DNA of 64,000 bases from an uncultured Alphaproteobacteria bacterium (GTDB lineage: Bacteria; Pseudomonadota; Alphaproteobacteria; RF32; CAG-239): NCBI GenBank assembly GCA_944391445.1, contig CALXTL010000007.1:1-64000 (forward strand), written 5' to 3'. Of this stretch, positions 38,696 through 46,997 are shown piece by piece. Numbering within the stretch: position 1 is the first letter of the stretch; each line of letters opens with the position of its first letter. A program made the position numbers and the translations under genes. The notes beneath the pieces were generated by a model. That model did not search any database. It was not told the DNA's origin and saw only the letters and a program-made list of their open reading frames with translations.

Positions 38696-39079
38696 ATGAG
38701 CAGTACAAAATTGGCAACCCTGGCCCTGAAAATCGCCCTTCCCTGTCTGTTGTGCTTCAGCTATCTGGTGATGACCAACATGGTTCAGGAACTTGAGAGC
38801 GAGCTGAAAAGTATCAATCGGGGAATTGAGAAAGACATTAAATCTATTCATGTGCTAAAAGCCGAATGGTCTCACCTCAATAATCCGGCCAGGTTACGCA
38901 AGCTGGTTGCCAAACATATTCCGCTGAATCAGGTGCAGGCTGAACAAATTATTAACTATTCTGCGTTACCATTTTCTTATGAAGAGGGCGAATCGAGAAA
39001 GATGGTTGCCCGTCGTAATATATCCAACTATGCCGAGCAGAATAAGGGGTTGAAAAAACTTACAAAGGCTCAGCGCTAA
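38696..39079 (+). CDS. ftsL: Cell division protein FtsL
   Basis: This small bitopic divisome protein links FtsQ/FtsB and FtsWI. One membrane helix lies at about residues 10-27, followed by a periplasmic coiled coil (VQELESELKSINRGIEKDIK) and the family block LKAEWSHLNNPARLRKLV. The 127 residues and the position between rsmH and ftsI support the call. AGAAAGGA precedes the ATG. Confidence 0.85.
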   Translation: MSSTKLATLALKIALPCLLCFSYLVMTNMVQELESELKSINRGIEKDIKSIHVLKAEWSHLNNPARLRKLVAKHIPLNQVQAEQIINYSALPFSYEEGESRKMVARRNISNYAEQNKGLKKLTKAQR

Positions 39080-39106
39080 AAACAAAGAATTTGGGCAGAA
39101 GCAGAA

Positions 39107-40852
39107 ATGTTTGGGAAGTATTTTTCCAAAAAAAGCAAAGGAGAATTTTATCTCCCGGGGCAGGAAATTAAAATTGACAAGGTCAGTTCTTTTCATGGTT
39201 TTTCTTGTGAAAAGGATTCGCTTGCGGTTTGCAAAAACCGCGTCATGTTTTCCATTTTTTGTTTTGCTGCGGTTTTTCTGATTATTGCCGTCCGTTTGTT
39301 TGATCTTTGTGTTTTGACCGGTTTTGAAAAAGAAAGCAGCTCGCCGCGACGTGTTTATGCGCATAACCCGATCCGAAGAGCCGATATTTTGGATCGCAAC
39401 GGCACCATTATTGCCACCTCTCTGCCGACCGTCAATCTTTATGCCAATCCCCGCAAAGTTTTTGATGCCGACGAGCTGGCGCGCGAACTTGTTAAAATAT
39501 TACCGGAACTTGATTATAAATCAACTTATAAAAAACTGACGCAAAAAGGTACTTTTGTTTATATCAAACGTAATCTGACCCCGTCTCAGCAGTATCAGAT
39601 CAACTATCTTGGCGATCCCAGCCTGGAATTTGAAGAAGGGGAAAAACGCGTCTATCCGCACAAAAATCTGCTGGCTCATGTGATCGGAAGCACCAATATT
39701 GATAATGTCGGTATTTCCGGCATTGAGAAAACAATGGATGAACGTCTGACACAGTCGGATATCCCTCTGACATTGTCTGTTGATGTCGGTATTCAGGATA
39801 CAATCCGCATGCTGCTCAAAGAAGGCATGGAAAAATTTAACGCCATTGGTGCCACCGCCATTCTGATGGATGCCAACAGCGCCGAAATCATTGCTTTGGT
39901 TTCTCTGCCTGATTTTGACCCCAACATCAATCGCAGCAAAGAACAACGCGCTTTGTTCAATATGGCCACAAAAGGTGTTTATGAACCCGGCTCTGTACTA
40001 AAGATATTCAACACCGCCATGTCTTTGGAAAGCGGCAAAGTCAAACTGGCCGATAAATTTGATGCCACACAGCCGTTGAAACTTCGTTATAATACCATCA
40101 GAGATTATCGCGGTGAAAACCGCTGGTTGTCCGTGCCGGAAATTTTGGTTTATTCTTCTAACATCGGTTCGGCGCAAATGGCGCTTAAAGTCGGCGGCGG
40201 TGAACAGCGCAACTTTTTGGAAAAAATCGGTTTTTTTGAAAACATAGATATTGAACTTCCGGAAACTGGCCATCCGCTTGTTCCTAAACGCTGGGGCGAC
40301 GGCACCATTGCCACGGTTGCTTATGGTTATGGTATTTCCGTTTCGCCGCTGCATGTCGTCAGTGCCTATGCTGCAATGATCAACGGCGGTATTTATCATT
40401 CACCGAGCCTGATCAAAAACAGCCCGAAAGCAAAAAACGGGCATCGTGTTATTTCTTTCAACACTTCCAAAGCCATGCGCCAATTGATGCGACTGGTGGT
40501 GACTGACGGATCCGGTCGGCGCGCCAATGTCCGAGGATATGAGGTGGGCGGCAAAACCGGCACGGCCAACAAACTTTCTGCCAACGGCAAATATGTTGAT
40601 AAAAAAGTCCGCACAACATTTGTGTCCGCTTTTCCAATTTCTGATCCTAAATATGCGTTGATCGTGATGATGGATGAACCGCAGCCGCTTAAAGAAACAT
40701 GGGGGTTTGTCACCGCCGGCTGGAATACTGTGCCAACGGCTTCAAAGATTATTTCAGCCATTGCACCGCAGCTCAACCTAAAAGCAAATTACGATTTAGA
40801 CGAGTTACGCCAGGCTAAAATTATTGAAGCCTCCTGGACCAACGGCGAATAG
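39107..40852 (+). CDS. ftsI: Septal peptidoglycan transpeptidase FtsI (PBP3)
   Basis: This class B penicillin-binding protein cross-links septal peptidoglycan. One N-terminal membrane helix lies at about residues 45-67. The dimer domain follows. The active-site motifs are SVLK (Ser296 and Lys299), SSN (350-352) and KTG (483-485). The nucleophile box reads EPGSVLK rather than the common EPGSTFK, which keeps Ser and Lys. The 581 residues are normal. It is the last gene of this dcw fragment: a terminator follows at once and murE, murF, mraY, ftsW, murG and ftsQAZ are absent from the window. Confidence 0.94.
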   Translation: MFGKYFSKKSKGEFYLPGQEIKIDKVSSFHGFSCEKDSLAVCKNRVMFSIFCFAAVFLIIAVRLFDLCVLTGFEKESSSPRRVYAHNPIRRADILDRNGTIIATSLPTVNLYANPRKVFDADELARELVKILPELDYKSTYKKLTQKGTFVYIKRNLTPSQQYQINYLGDPSLEFEEGEKRVYPHKNLLAHVIGSTNIDNVGISGIEKTMDERLTQSDIPLTLSVDVGIQDTIRMLLKEGMEKFNAIGATAILMDANSAEIIALVSLPDFDPNINRSKEQRALFNMATKGVYEPGSVLKIFNTAMSLESGKVKLADKFDATQPLKLRYNTIRDYRGENRWLSVPEILVYSSNIGSAQMALKVGGGEQRNFLEKIGFFENIDIELPETGHPLVPKRWGDGTIATVAYGYGISVSPLHVVSAYAAMINGGIYHSPSLIKNSPKAKNGHRVISFNTSKAMRQLMRLVVTDGSGRRANVRGYEVGGKTGTANKLSANGKYVDKKVRTTFVSAFPISDPKYALIVMMDEPQPLKETWGFVTAGWNTVPTASKIISAIAPQLNLKANYDLDELRQAKIIEASWTNGE

Positions 40853-40874
40853 AAGCTTTTTCTTTAACTTATGC

Positions 40875-40904
40875 AAAAACCCCGTGGTTTGCCACGGGGT
40901 TTTT
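40875..40904. terminator. Bidirectional terminator between ftsI and trcR
   Basis: A perfect 13-bp stem (AAAAACCCCGTGG and complement) closes a TTTG loop with A- and T-runs on the two sides. Confidence 0.85.
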
Positions 40905-40920
40905 GGAACTTATTTTTATT

Positions 40921-41643
40921 TTACTTTTTCGTTTTAGCGGTTGTTTTCTTAGCCGCAGTCTTTTTAGTTGTTGCCTTTTTGGCGGCAGCTTTTTTTACCG
41001 TCTTTTTAGCGGCTGTTTTTTTCTTTGTCGTCTTTTTCGCCGCTGTTTTTTTGGTGACTTTAGTCGCAGCTTTTTTTACTGCTTTTTTAGCCGCAGTTTT
41101 TTTGACCTTTTTTTCCTTAACCGGTTTGGGCTGAGCCGCCAGCACAGCTTTTTCGATATCTGCTTCCGTGCACAAACCGATCATAACCGGATTCTTCGGG
41201 CGCAAAACGGCGCTGTCTTTGTGCGTGCCGTTGCGGATGGCCGTAATTGTCGGCTTGGTTGTCCCAACCAGCTTGCATATCTGACTGTCTTTGAGAAGCG
41301 GATAATTTTTGACAAACCATAAAATTGCCGCCGGCTTATCCTGGCGCTGTGAAGGTGAAAGAATTTTCTTTGCCTTCGCATTCATGGCTTTGACATTGCG
41401 CTCCATTTCATTAGGCACAAGATTGGCTTTATTGTCGGCTTCGCAACGGCGAATTTCCTCCCAGGTCAGCTGGCCGTTATCAATCGGAGACAAGCCGCGG
41501 ATATTGCTGGAAACATCGCCATCGGCAATAGCCTGAATCTCCAACTCGTGAATTTCGCAAAAAACAGAAATCTGGCGGAAAGTCAGCGTGGTATTTTCAA
41601 CCAGCCAAACAGCCGTTGCCCGAGGCATCAAAGGTGCGGTCAT
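40921..41643 (-). CDS. trcR: TrcR-type cell cycle regulator (DUF1013) with histone-H1-like tail
   Basis: Residues 1 to about 165 match the alphaproteobacterial DUF1013/TrcR family: MPRATAVWLVENTTLTFRQI, EIQAIADGDV, NGQLTWEEIRRCEAD, LVGTTKPTITAIRNGTH and GLCTEADIEKAV. Two helix-turn-helix-like units (about 18-45 and 118-140) suggest DNA binding. From about 172 to 240 the protein becomes an Ala/Lys tail of KKTAAKK-type repeats, like bacterial histone H1 proteins, and probably binds DNA without sequence preference. The fusion is direct and in frame. The gene lies downstream of an unusual membrane protein on the same strand. Confidence 0.85.
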   Translation of the reverse strand: MTAPLMPRATAVWLVENTTLTFRQISVFCEIHELEIQAIADGDVSSNIRGLSPIDNGQLTWEEIRRCEADNKANLVPNEMERNVKAMNAKAKKILSPSQRQDKPAAILWFVKNYPLLKDSQICKLVGTTKPTITAIRNGTHKDSAVLRPKNPVMIGLCTEADIEKAVLAAQPKPVKEKKVKKTAAKKAVKKAATKVTKKTAAKKTTKKKTAAKKTVKKAAAKKATTKKTAAKKTTAKTKK

Positions 41644-41754
41644 TTCGGTATCCTTTCTTTATAAATCTTGTATTTCAAACTGACTTCAGGATAAATTTTC
41701 TTGTCGGAATATACAAGCTTTTTTTTACCTTTGATGGCAATATCTGCACAAGAA

Positions 41755-43329
41755 TCAGGCAAGATATTTGTAAAGCTCGACATTTTGCCCCAACTGAGCA
41801 AAAGTTTTTTCTCCCAAATATTCGAGCTTATCATCCGGGCTTTCCATGCGTTCCTGAACATCTTTGGTCATCACAATTTCGTTATTATAGATATGCTCAA
41901 ACATATCTTTGAGATAGTTGCTTAAGTTAGGCTCATTTTCCGCTTTCCAGAGAGTTACAGCACAGCAATTACGCATGAGCATGTTGTCGTTGTTTATTTC
42001 ATCATGATATGTCGCTATATCTTTAAGGCATTCGTCGGCAAACTTAAGCGCATTGTTCAGTTTACGGAAACGGATGCTGGTAATGCCGTCAGCCTCAACC
42101 ACATCAAACCCTTTGTATTTGCCAAGAAGGTTGCTGATAATGTTGCGGATTCCTTCACTGGTCTGTGCGGCGACTTCTTCATAATTTGACACGGAAGTAT
42201 CCAGAAACTTCAAATCGCTCTTGATGCTGACCATACAGTCTGTCGGAATATCACTTTCGTCGACCTCTTCTTCCTTTGTTTCGAAAAACGGGTATTCTTC
42301 ATCTATCTGCGGGTTTGAATTTTGTTTTTCCCAACGGCTGAAAGTAATGTTTAAAGCCTCGGAAGGCATCTCGCGACCATTGATGACATGCGCCATCAAA
42401 TAAGCGCCGACGCCGGTCAACAGAATGGCAATTTTGTTGTCATTATAACTGCGCTTTGCTTCATAAAAGGCTTCAAGGTCCGCTTTGTCGCCATCGGTAA
42501 TCTTGAAGGCATCATACAAAAGCGAATTGGCTTCGGGCAGAGTCAAACGACTGTATCGGGCTAATTCCAGACAGCCGCCGAACACCAGCAATTTAACACC
42601 CAAGCGTGAAAAACTGTCTTGTAAAACGGTTGGCGATTTGAGCTTGGAAAGCATCTCGCTCAGAAAAGAAATGATGTAGTGTTTATATTCCAGCGGCGCT
42701 TCCGGATAAGCCGGCGTCATAATCGGATCGGAATTATTGATATTATATGCTTTAATCAGATACTCGGCCTGATCAAAAAAACCTTTTTCCCGGGTCTGAG
42801 GCGTCTGTTTGCTGTCGCTGATCCAGACATACCAGGGAATACTCTTGAGCAAAAGCGGAATGGCCATGGCCAGAAAAACGACAAAGAACACGCTGAACAA
42901 TACCGAGCTGCTGTTTTCTTCCTCAATGAAAATCTCCAACAGAGGAAACAGCAAATTTACAAATAAATTGGCAAAAATCAAACTGAGAAAGATCAATAGT
43001 ACAATTTTGATCATCACACCGGCAACGGTATTTTGATTGCCGGTATAGGAGACCCGATGTCCTTCGACAATTTCATCATCTTTTACGGTATTGAAAAAGC
43101 CGGTGCCCGAGGATTTTTTACGGTTGAGATTGCTGACATATTCGACACTCTCCTGATACGAGTTGTCCATCACGTCAAAAATTTCTTTGATAATTTTAAC
43201 GCGATGATTTTCCACCTCGTGCTCTTTGGCCAGATTAAAAGCATCTTGTCTTTGCTCTGCGGCAAAACGATCTTGCAGCTTCCAGCCGTCGCCTCTGTCC
43301 GCGTATACCTCATAATGGGCGATTTTCAT
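41755..43329 (-). CDS. Membrane protein with degenerate cyclase-like C-terminal domain
   Basis: This 524-residue protein begins with a small soluble domain (residues 1 to about 65; KIAHYEVYADRGDGWKLQ) of a type seen at the start of other alphaproteobacterial proteins. Two or more membrane helices lie at about 103-135 and 142-170, then a helical region. Residues 363-522 resemble the outline of a class III nucleotidyl cyclase: GKYKGFDVVEADGITSIRF, NNALKFADECLKDI, and the ending YLGEKTFAQLGQNVELYKYL. The metal-binding Asp and the GDG turn are not preserved, so catalysis is doubtful. The fold assignment is inference. It precedes trcR by about 110 bases. Confidence 0.7.
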   Translation of the reverse strand: MKIAHYEVYADRGDGWKLQDRFAAEQRQDAFNLAKEHEVENHRVKIIKEIFDVMDNSYQESVEYVSNLNRKKSSGTGFFNTVKDDEIVEGHRVSYTGNQNTVAGVMIKIVLLIFLSLIFANLFVNLLFPLLEIFIEEENSSSVLFSVFFVVFLAMAIPLLLKSIPWYVWISDSKQTPQTREKGFFDQAEYLIKAYNINNSDPIMTPAYPEAPLEYKHYIISFLSEMLSKLKSPTVLQDSFSRLGVKLLVFGGCLELARYSRLTLPEANSLLYDAFKITDGDKADLEAFYEAKRSYNDNKIAILLTGVGAYLMAHVINGREMPSEALNITFSRWEKQNSNPQIDEEYPFFETKEEEVDESDIPTDCMVSIKSDLKFLDTSVSNYEEVAAQTSEGIRNIISNLLGKYKGFDVVEADGITSIRFRKLNNALKFADECLKDIATYHDEINNDNMLMRNCCAVTLWKAENEPNLSNYLKDMFEHIYNNEIVMTKDVQERMESPDDKLEYLGEKTFAQLGQNVELYKYLA

Positions 43330-43350
43330 TGCCTGTTCCTTTTTTGTGCA

Positions 43351-43387
43351 GAAAAAAACCTACTTCTCATCTTACAAGAAGTAGGTT
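43351..43387 (-). terminator. Terminator after rpmE
   Basis: On the minus strand AACCTACTTCT pairs perfectly with AGAAGTAGGTT around a 9-base loop, followed by TTTTTTT. Confidence 0.8.
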
Positions 43388-43424
43388 AATAAATCGTAAG
43401 TCCTTACGACAGACCAACTGCGGA

Positions 43425-43655
43425 TCAGTTATCCGTTTTCAGGCCGAAAGCGCCATATTTGTTCTTGAATTTGGACAGCTGACCACCTGTATCAACCAAA
43501 CGGCGGACACCCGTCCAGACCGGATGAGACTTGGGGTCTACTTCCAGATTCATAACATCACCGGCTTTGCCCCAGGTGGAACGAACCGTGCGCTTTTCAC
43601 CGTCGGTCATTACATAAGTAATCTCATGATAGTCGGGGTGAATACCTTTTTTCAT
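43425..43655 (-). CDS. rpmE: 50S ribosomal protein L31
   Basis: This is a small ribosomal protein at the central protuberance. [19 protein letters not shown] and HPVWTG match the family. It has no CxxC zinc motif, so it is of the zinc-free form. The 76 residues are normal. It is flanked by its own terminator and lies downstream of the OmpA-like gene. Confidence 0.95.
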   Translation of the reverse strand: MKKGIHPDYHEITYVMTDGEKRTVRSTWGKAGDVMNLEVDPKSHPVWTGVRRLVDTGGQLSKFKNKYGAFGLKTDN

Positions 43656-43755
43656 TGTTTAAAACTCCTCAACTCGTTCTTTCACTGCATAAGTTTTATG
43701 CTCTTATACATTACTCAAATGAAGAACGCAAGCATTATTTAAAGATTTTTTTAAT

Positions 43756-44700
43756 TTATTTCAGCTCTTCCAGCTCCACGGTGTTGACCTTATCCGAAGC
43801 GCCGTCAATATTCAAAACTTTAATGCTGAAATTTTTATACCCTTTCTGCAAAAGATAACTACGGACTTCAACCGCCCGATTCAGGCTTTGACGCTTTTTG
43901 CGGAAAGTGTCAACCCCGTCATCCAGATTGTAGGAATAAATGGCAATTTTATTGTTTTTGGCATCGGCAAAATTTTTGATAATCGTATCAATCTGAGCTT
44001 TTTGCGCCTCGCTCAGCGTCGTTTCCCCCTCAGTAAAAATAATTTTGGCAAGGCCAGCAGGCTCTGCAGCCTGCTCATCAATCAGCAACCCCTGCTGCAC
44101 TGTATTTTGAGCTGCGGCAGCCGGATCGGAACCGGCCGGCTCTGCAGTTTTGCTTTCAACTTTTTTACCTGCGGAAGCTTGCGGCTGTACTGGCACGGCT
44201 ATTTCCGACTTCTCGGGCTGCAACGCCGGTACGACTGTGGAAGAGGATTCTGCCTTTTTTTCTTGTACTTTAGCCGAGGAAGCCGCCGGTTCAGGTGTTT
44301 GAAACACAACCTGCTGTTCCGGCGCGGCAACCGGCTCTACATCGACAACGACGACTTCTTCCGTACTTTCAACATACGGGATGGGCGCCGGTTTTTGCGG
44401 AGCCGGTGCTTTAATATCCGCCGCTTTGGCAATGTCTTTTTTGGGTTTTATTTCTTCTACTTTTACTTTGGCTGTCTTGGCCGCCTGTTTTTTCGGTTTT
44501 GCCGCCTGGCGCGCGGGTGCTTTTTTCGGCTGGGCTTTTACGACGGGGAACAACGGACCGCCCTGAACGGCAGCCGGTGCTTCTGCCGATCCCAGTGCAT
44601 CGAGCGCGGACAGATTGATATAAACAGAATCCTCCTGGGCTCGGGCAATTGCCGCTCCCATCACCAAAGCCGCCACCGAGAAAAACATAATTCCGCGCAT
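43756..44700 (-). CDS. Periplasmic OmpA-like protein with long Pro/Ala/Lys linker
   Basis: The Sec signal peptide is MRGIMFFSVAALVMGAAIARA. Residues about 30-230 form a low-complexity linker rich in Pro, Ala, Lys and Glu. The C-terminal 90 residues resemble an OmpA/MotB peptidoglycan-binding domain: IIFTEGETTLSEAQKAQID, IAIYSYNLDD, and RKKRQSLNRAVEVRSYLLQKG. It could tie the envelope to the cell wall. The start at 44700 has GGGGGT upstream and gives a normal signal peptide; the longer frame does not. It follows the SuhB-like gene by 16 bases, a pairing seen in related bacteria. Confidence 0.75.
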   Translation of the reverse strand: MRGIMFFSVAALVMGAAIARAQEDSVYINLSALDALGSAEAPAAVQGGPLFPVVKAQPKKAPARQAAKPKKQAAKTAKVKVEEIKPKKDIAKAADIKAPAPQKPAPIPYVESTEEVVVVDVEPVAAPEQQVVFQTPEPAASSAKVQEKKAESSSTVVPALQPEKSEIAVPVQPQASAGKKVESKTAEPAGSDPAAAAQNTVQQGLLIDEQAAEPAGLAKIIFTEGETTLSEAQKAQIDTIIKNFADAKNNKIAIYSYNLDDGVDTFRKKRQSLNRAVEVRSYLLQKGYKNFSIKVLNIDGASDKVNTVELEELK

Positions 44701-44716
44701 TTTTACCCCCGCAAAG

Positions 44717-45484
44717 TTATTTATTAAGCAATTCGTGTACTTTCCCGCCCAAAACAGCATTAGCCGCTATAACGGAACCGCTGGAAAGAACCGAGGCCAG
44801 ATTATCGCTGCGAATGTCCTGCTGGTGGAGCTCATAGACCGCTCCGCCCGCTTCTTTAACCAGCAACATTCCCGCGGCGATGGTGTCTGCCGTATTTTCC
44901 GCACTGACTACAGCATCCAGTTTGCCCGAAGCAACATAAGCCAAGTCCAAACTCAGACAACCGTTGATCCGAAGACCGGCTGCCGAATATTGCATGGCGC
45001 AGTCTTTGGCTCCAATAAGAGCTTCTGACATTTCACGTCTGGAGGAAACGCGCAAACGTTCCTGATTGCGGTAGCCTTCTTTGAAAGCGCCTTTGCCTTT
45101 TTCAGAAAAATACAGATCCGCCGTGGCCGGATTGTAGATGACGCCGGCCGTGACAACATTATTCTCAACGACAGCAACCGAAACTGCAAAATACGGAATT
45201 CCGTGCATAAAATTCAGCATCCCGTCCAACGGACTGACCAAAAAATACGACGTATGCGCCGGTGTCGGTTCCTTGCCAATCACCACAGCAAAAGTCGGCC
45301 TTCCCTTTTGCAACTCGGTGCGCAAATTTTTACTCATCCGATCATAAGCCGCCTTGGCAAATTCCTGATGCCCGCGCAGAGAAGACTGCAACTGCTCGAT
45401 CTCATTAAAATCGCGGGTCAGCGAGTTGCCGACTTTTTTGACGGCCGTGATGAGAAAATTAAGATTGGTGGACATATACGACAT
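44717..45484 (-). CDS. SuhB/IMPase-family protein with degenerate active site
   Basis: The 255 residues align along the whole inositol monophosphatase family (VAVVENNVVTAGVIYNPATADLYFSEKGKGAF, cited in part; LDLAYVASGKLDAVV; AGMLLVKEAGGAVYEL). The metal motif normally reads D-P-x-D-G-T-T-N-F. Here it is S84-P-L-D87-G-M89-L-N-F, so the first Asp and both Thr are lost. The usual WD motif near 200 is AD. The E of the earlier metal site (E72) and D200 remain. Phosphatase activity is doubtful; a structural or RNA-related role like that proposed for SuhB is possible. The start overlaps the efp stop by one base, which is translational coupling. Confidence 0.85.
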   Translation of the reverse strand: MSYMSTNLNFLITAVKKVGNSLTRDFNEIEQLQSSLRGHQEFAKAAYDRMSKNLRTELQKGRPTFAVVIGKEPTPAHTSYFLVSPLDGMLNFMHGIPYFAVSVAVVENNVVTAGVIYNPATADLYFSEKGKGAFKEGYRNQERLRVSSRREMSEALIGAKDCAMQYSAAGLRINGCLSLDLAYVASGKLDAVVSAENTADTIAAGMLLVKEAGGAVYELHQQDIRSDNLASVLSSGSVIAANAVLGGKVHELLNK

Positions 45485-46047
45485 TATTTGGCTCTTTCAA
45501 CATAAGAGGCATCGGCCGTTGCCACGACAATTTTATCACCCTGTCCGACAAAAGGCGGTACACCGATACGCACACCATTGTCCAAAATTGCCGGCTTATA
45601 AGATGACGTTACCGTTTGGCCCTTCATGACCGGTTCGGTTTCAACAACGGTGCAAATGACCTGCAACGGTAACTCAACCGAAATCGGGCGGCCGTCGATA
45701 ACGCTGACTTTGACTTCCATGCCATCGGTCAGAAACGGGCGCGAATCCCCAAGGATATCCGCCGGCATGGCAAACTGTTCAAACGTGTCGCTTTCCATGA
45801 AATTCAGACCTGTGGCATCCTCAAACAAGAATTGGCAATCTTTGGTTTCAACCATCATTTTTTCAACCATATCTTCCGTTCTGAAACGCTCGTTGGTTTT
45901 GGTTCCTTCTTCAACCGACTTCATTTCAACCTGCATAAAGGCGCCGCCTTTGCCCGGCTTGACAAAGTTGGTTTTGATGACGGTCCAGGGTTTGCCTTTA
46001 TATTCGATAACCCAGCCAATCCTGATGGATCCCGCTTGTTGTTTCAT
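45484..46047 (-). CDS. efp: Elongation factor P
   Basis: EF-P rescues ribosomes stalled at polyproline. The KOW-like first domain carries the PGKGGAF loop whose Lys is modified in many bacteria, followed by two OB domains and the C-terminal VPPFVGQGDKIVV. The 187 residues are standard. The efp-suhB order is usual in alphaproteobacteria. No epmA or epmB modification gene is nearby. Confidence 0.96.
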   Translation of the reverse strand: MKQQAGSIRIGWVIEYKGKPWTVIKTNFVKPGKGGAFMQVEMKSVEEGTKTNERFRTEDMVEKMMVETKDCQFLFEDATGLNFMESDTFEQFAMPADILGDSRPFLTDGMEVKVSVIDGRPISVELPLQVICTVVETEPVMKGQTVTSSYKPAILDNGVRIGVPPFVGQGDKIVVATADASYVERAK

Positions 46048-46121
46048 GCTAGTTTCTCCTTATTATATTTAATTTGTGCAGACATCATGTTTTATAGGCA
46101 AACTAATATAAAGTTTGTTTT

Positions 46122-46637
46122 TTAGCAACCAAAATCTTCACCATCACGCGAATTTATTATGACGAAATCGGTCTCAATACCGGAGATATCCTGCGGCCCT
46201 TTGCTCAAATCAAGTGCCGACTGGATTAAAAACAGATCATTATACCAGGCAATGACTTCCGCCGCCGTTTGTACCTCTGCCATTCCAAGTCTGAACGCAA
46301 CAAAATCGGGCTCGGTTTCACTGGCAAGCATCGCCTCATGGCGGCGCGGCGGAATAATAACGCCAAGAACTTTTCCGTGTTTGAGAAGCGCCTGATCTTT
46401 TTTGATCTGCGCTTTCAGCGGTTGAGCGGGATCGGGTTCAATGACTATGCCGTCAAGATCAAATTTTTGACACTGCACCGCCGCAGCCTGCCCGCAGAGC
46501 AAAACCATTTTCCCCGTTTCCCGGCATTTTGTAAAAACTTCTTCCGGCAAAGAGGCTTCTGCCAGATAACAACAAATCTTTTCAGAATCGACAATCCGAT
46601 CAGCAGCAGAATTTATTTTGAGGATAATCTTCGGCAT
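46122..46637 (-). CDS. ThiE-like TIM-barrel protein, shortened
   Basis: This 171-residue protein looks like a thiamine phosphate synthase relative: MVLLCGQAAAVQCQKFDLDG, LGVIIPPRRHEAMLASETEPDFVAF and VIAWYNDLFLIQSALDL correspond in order to barrel strands of that family. It is shorter than ThiE (about 210) and the diphosphate- and pyrimidine-binding residues are not evident. I would not assign thiamine synthesis. The start is the ATG at 46637. It is divergent from the coiled-coil and zapA genes. Alternative: an unrelated barrel fragment. Confidence 0.6.
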   Translation of the reverse strand: MPKIILKINSAADRIVDSEKICCYLAEASLPEEVFTKCRETGKMVLLCGQAAAVQCQKFDLDGIVIEPDPAQPLKAQIKKDQALLKHGKVLGVIIPPRRHEAMLASETEPDFVAFRLGMAEVQTAAEVIAWYNDLFLIQSALDLSKGPQDISGIETDFVIINSRDGEDFGC

Positions 46638-46727
46638 AATTTTATTTTCTCTTGTAAAAAGTGAAGAGTTGTTTATTATGCGTTTGATAATAAGCGATGA
46701 TTTAAAATTAAGAAAGAAAAATCTGCA

Positions 46728-46997
46728 ATGACGGACAATATTTTTGACTTTCCCCAAACAAAACAGGCTCTCGGAAATCTGAGCGAAACCATTATCCGTC
46801 TGGACACCGCACTTAAAACAAAAAAACAAGCTGCCGCCGCCGAGCGGCTGCAGATGTCGGAACAAATCAGCCAAAAAGAATCCCGTCTTGAGGGACTCCG
46901 CTATGCATCTTCCGAAGTTATTGGCCGGATTGATGCTCTTATTGCAACTTTAGACAACGTGTTGGAACAAAATGGCTCAGGTAACAATCACAATTAA
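46728..46997 (+). CDS. Coiled-coil protein upstream of zapA (DUF4164-like)
   Basis: This 89-residue, almost entirely helical protein has heptad-like spacing (LSETIIRLDTALKTKKQ, EQISQKESRLEGLR, GRIDALIATLDNVLEQ). In alphaproteobacteria a small coiled-coil gene of the DUF4164 type commonly precedes zapA. Its 3' end overlaps the zapA start by 26 bases, so the two are co-translated. It may act with ZapA at the Z ring, which is inference. Confidence 0.65.
   Translation: MTDNIFDFPQTKQALGNLSETIIRLDTALKTKKQAAAAERLQMSEQISQKESRLEGLRYASSEVIGRIDALIATLDNVLEQNGSGNNHN

Noticed and set aside
40871-41322. Hydrophobic Phe/Ala-rich frames on the plus strand
   Set aside because: They mirror the Ala/Lys repeat tail of trcR; the minus strand carries the real gene.
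46100-46117. Plus-strand terminator-like hairpin (CAAACT, AGTTTG, T-run)
   Set aside because: Only a 6-bp AT-rich stem, and there is no plus-strand gene upstream of it.
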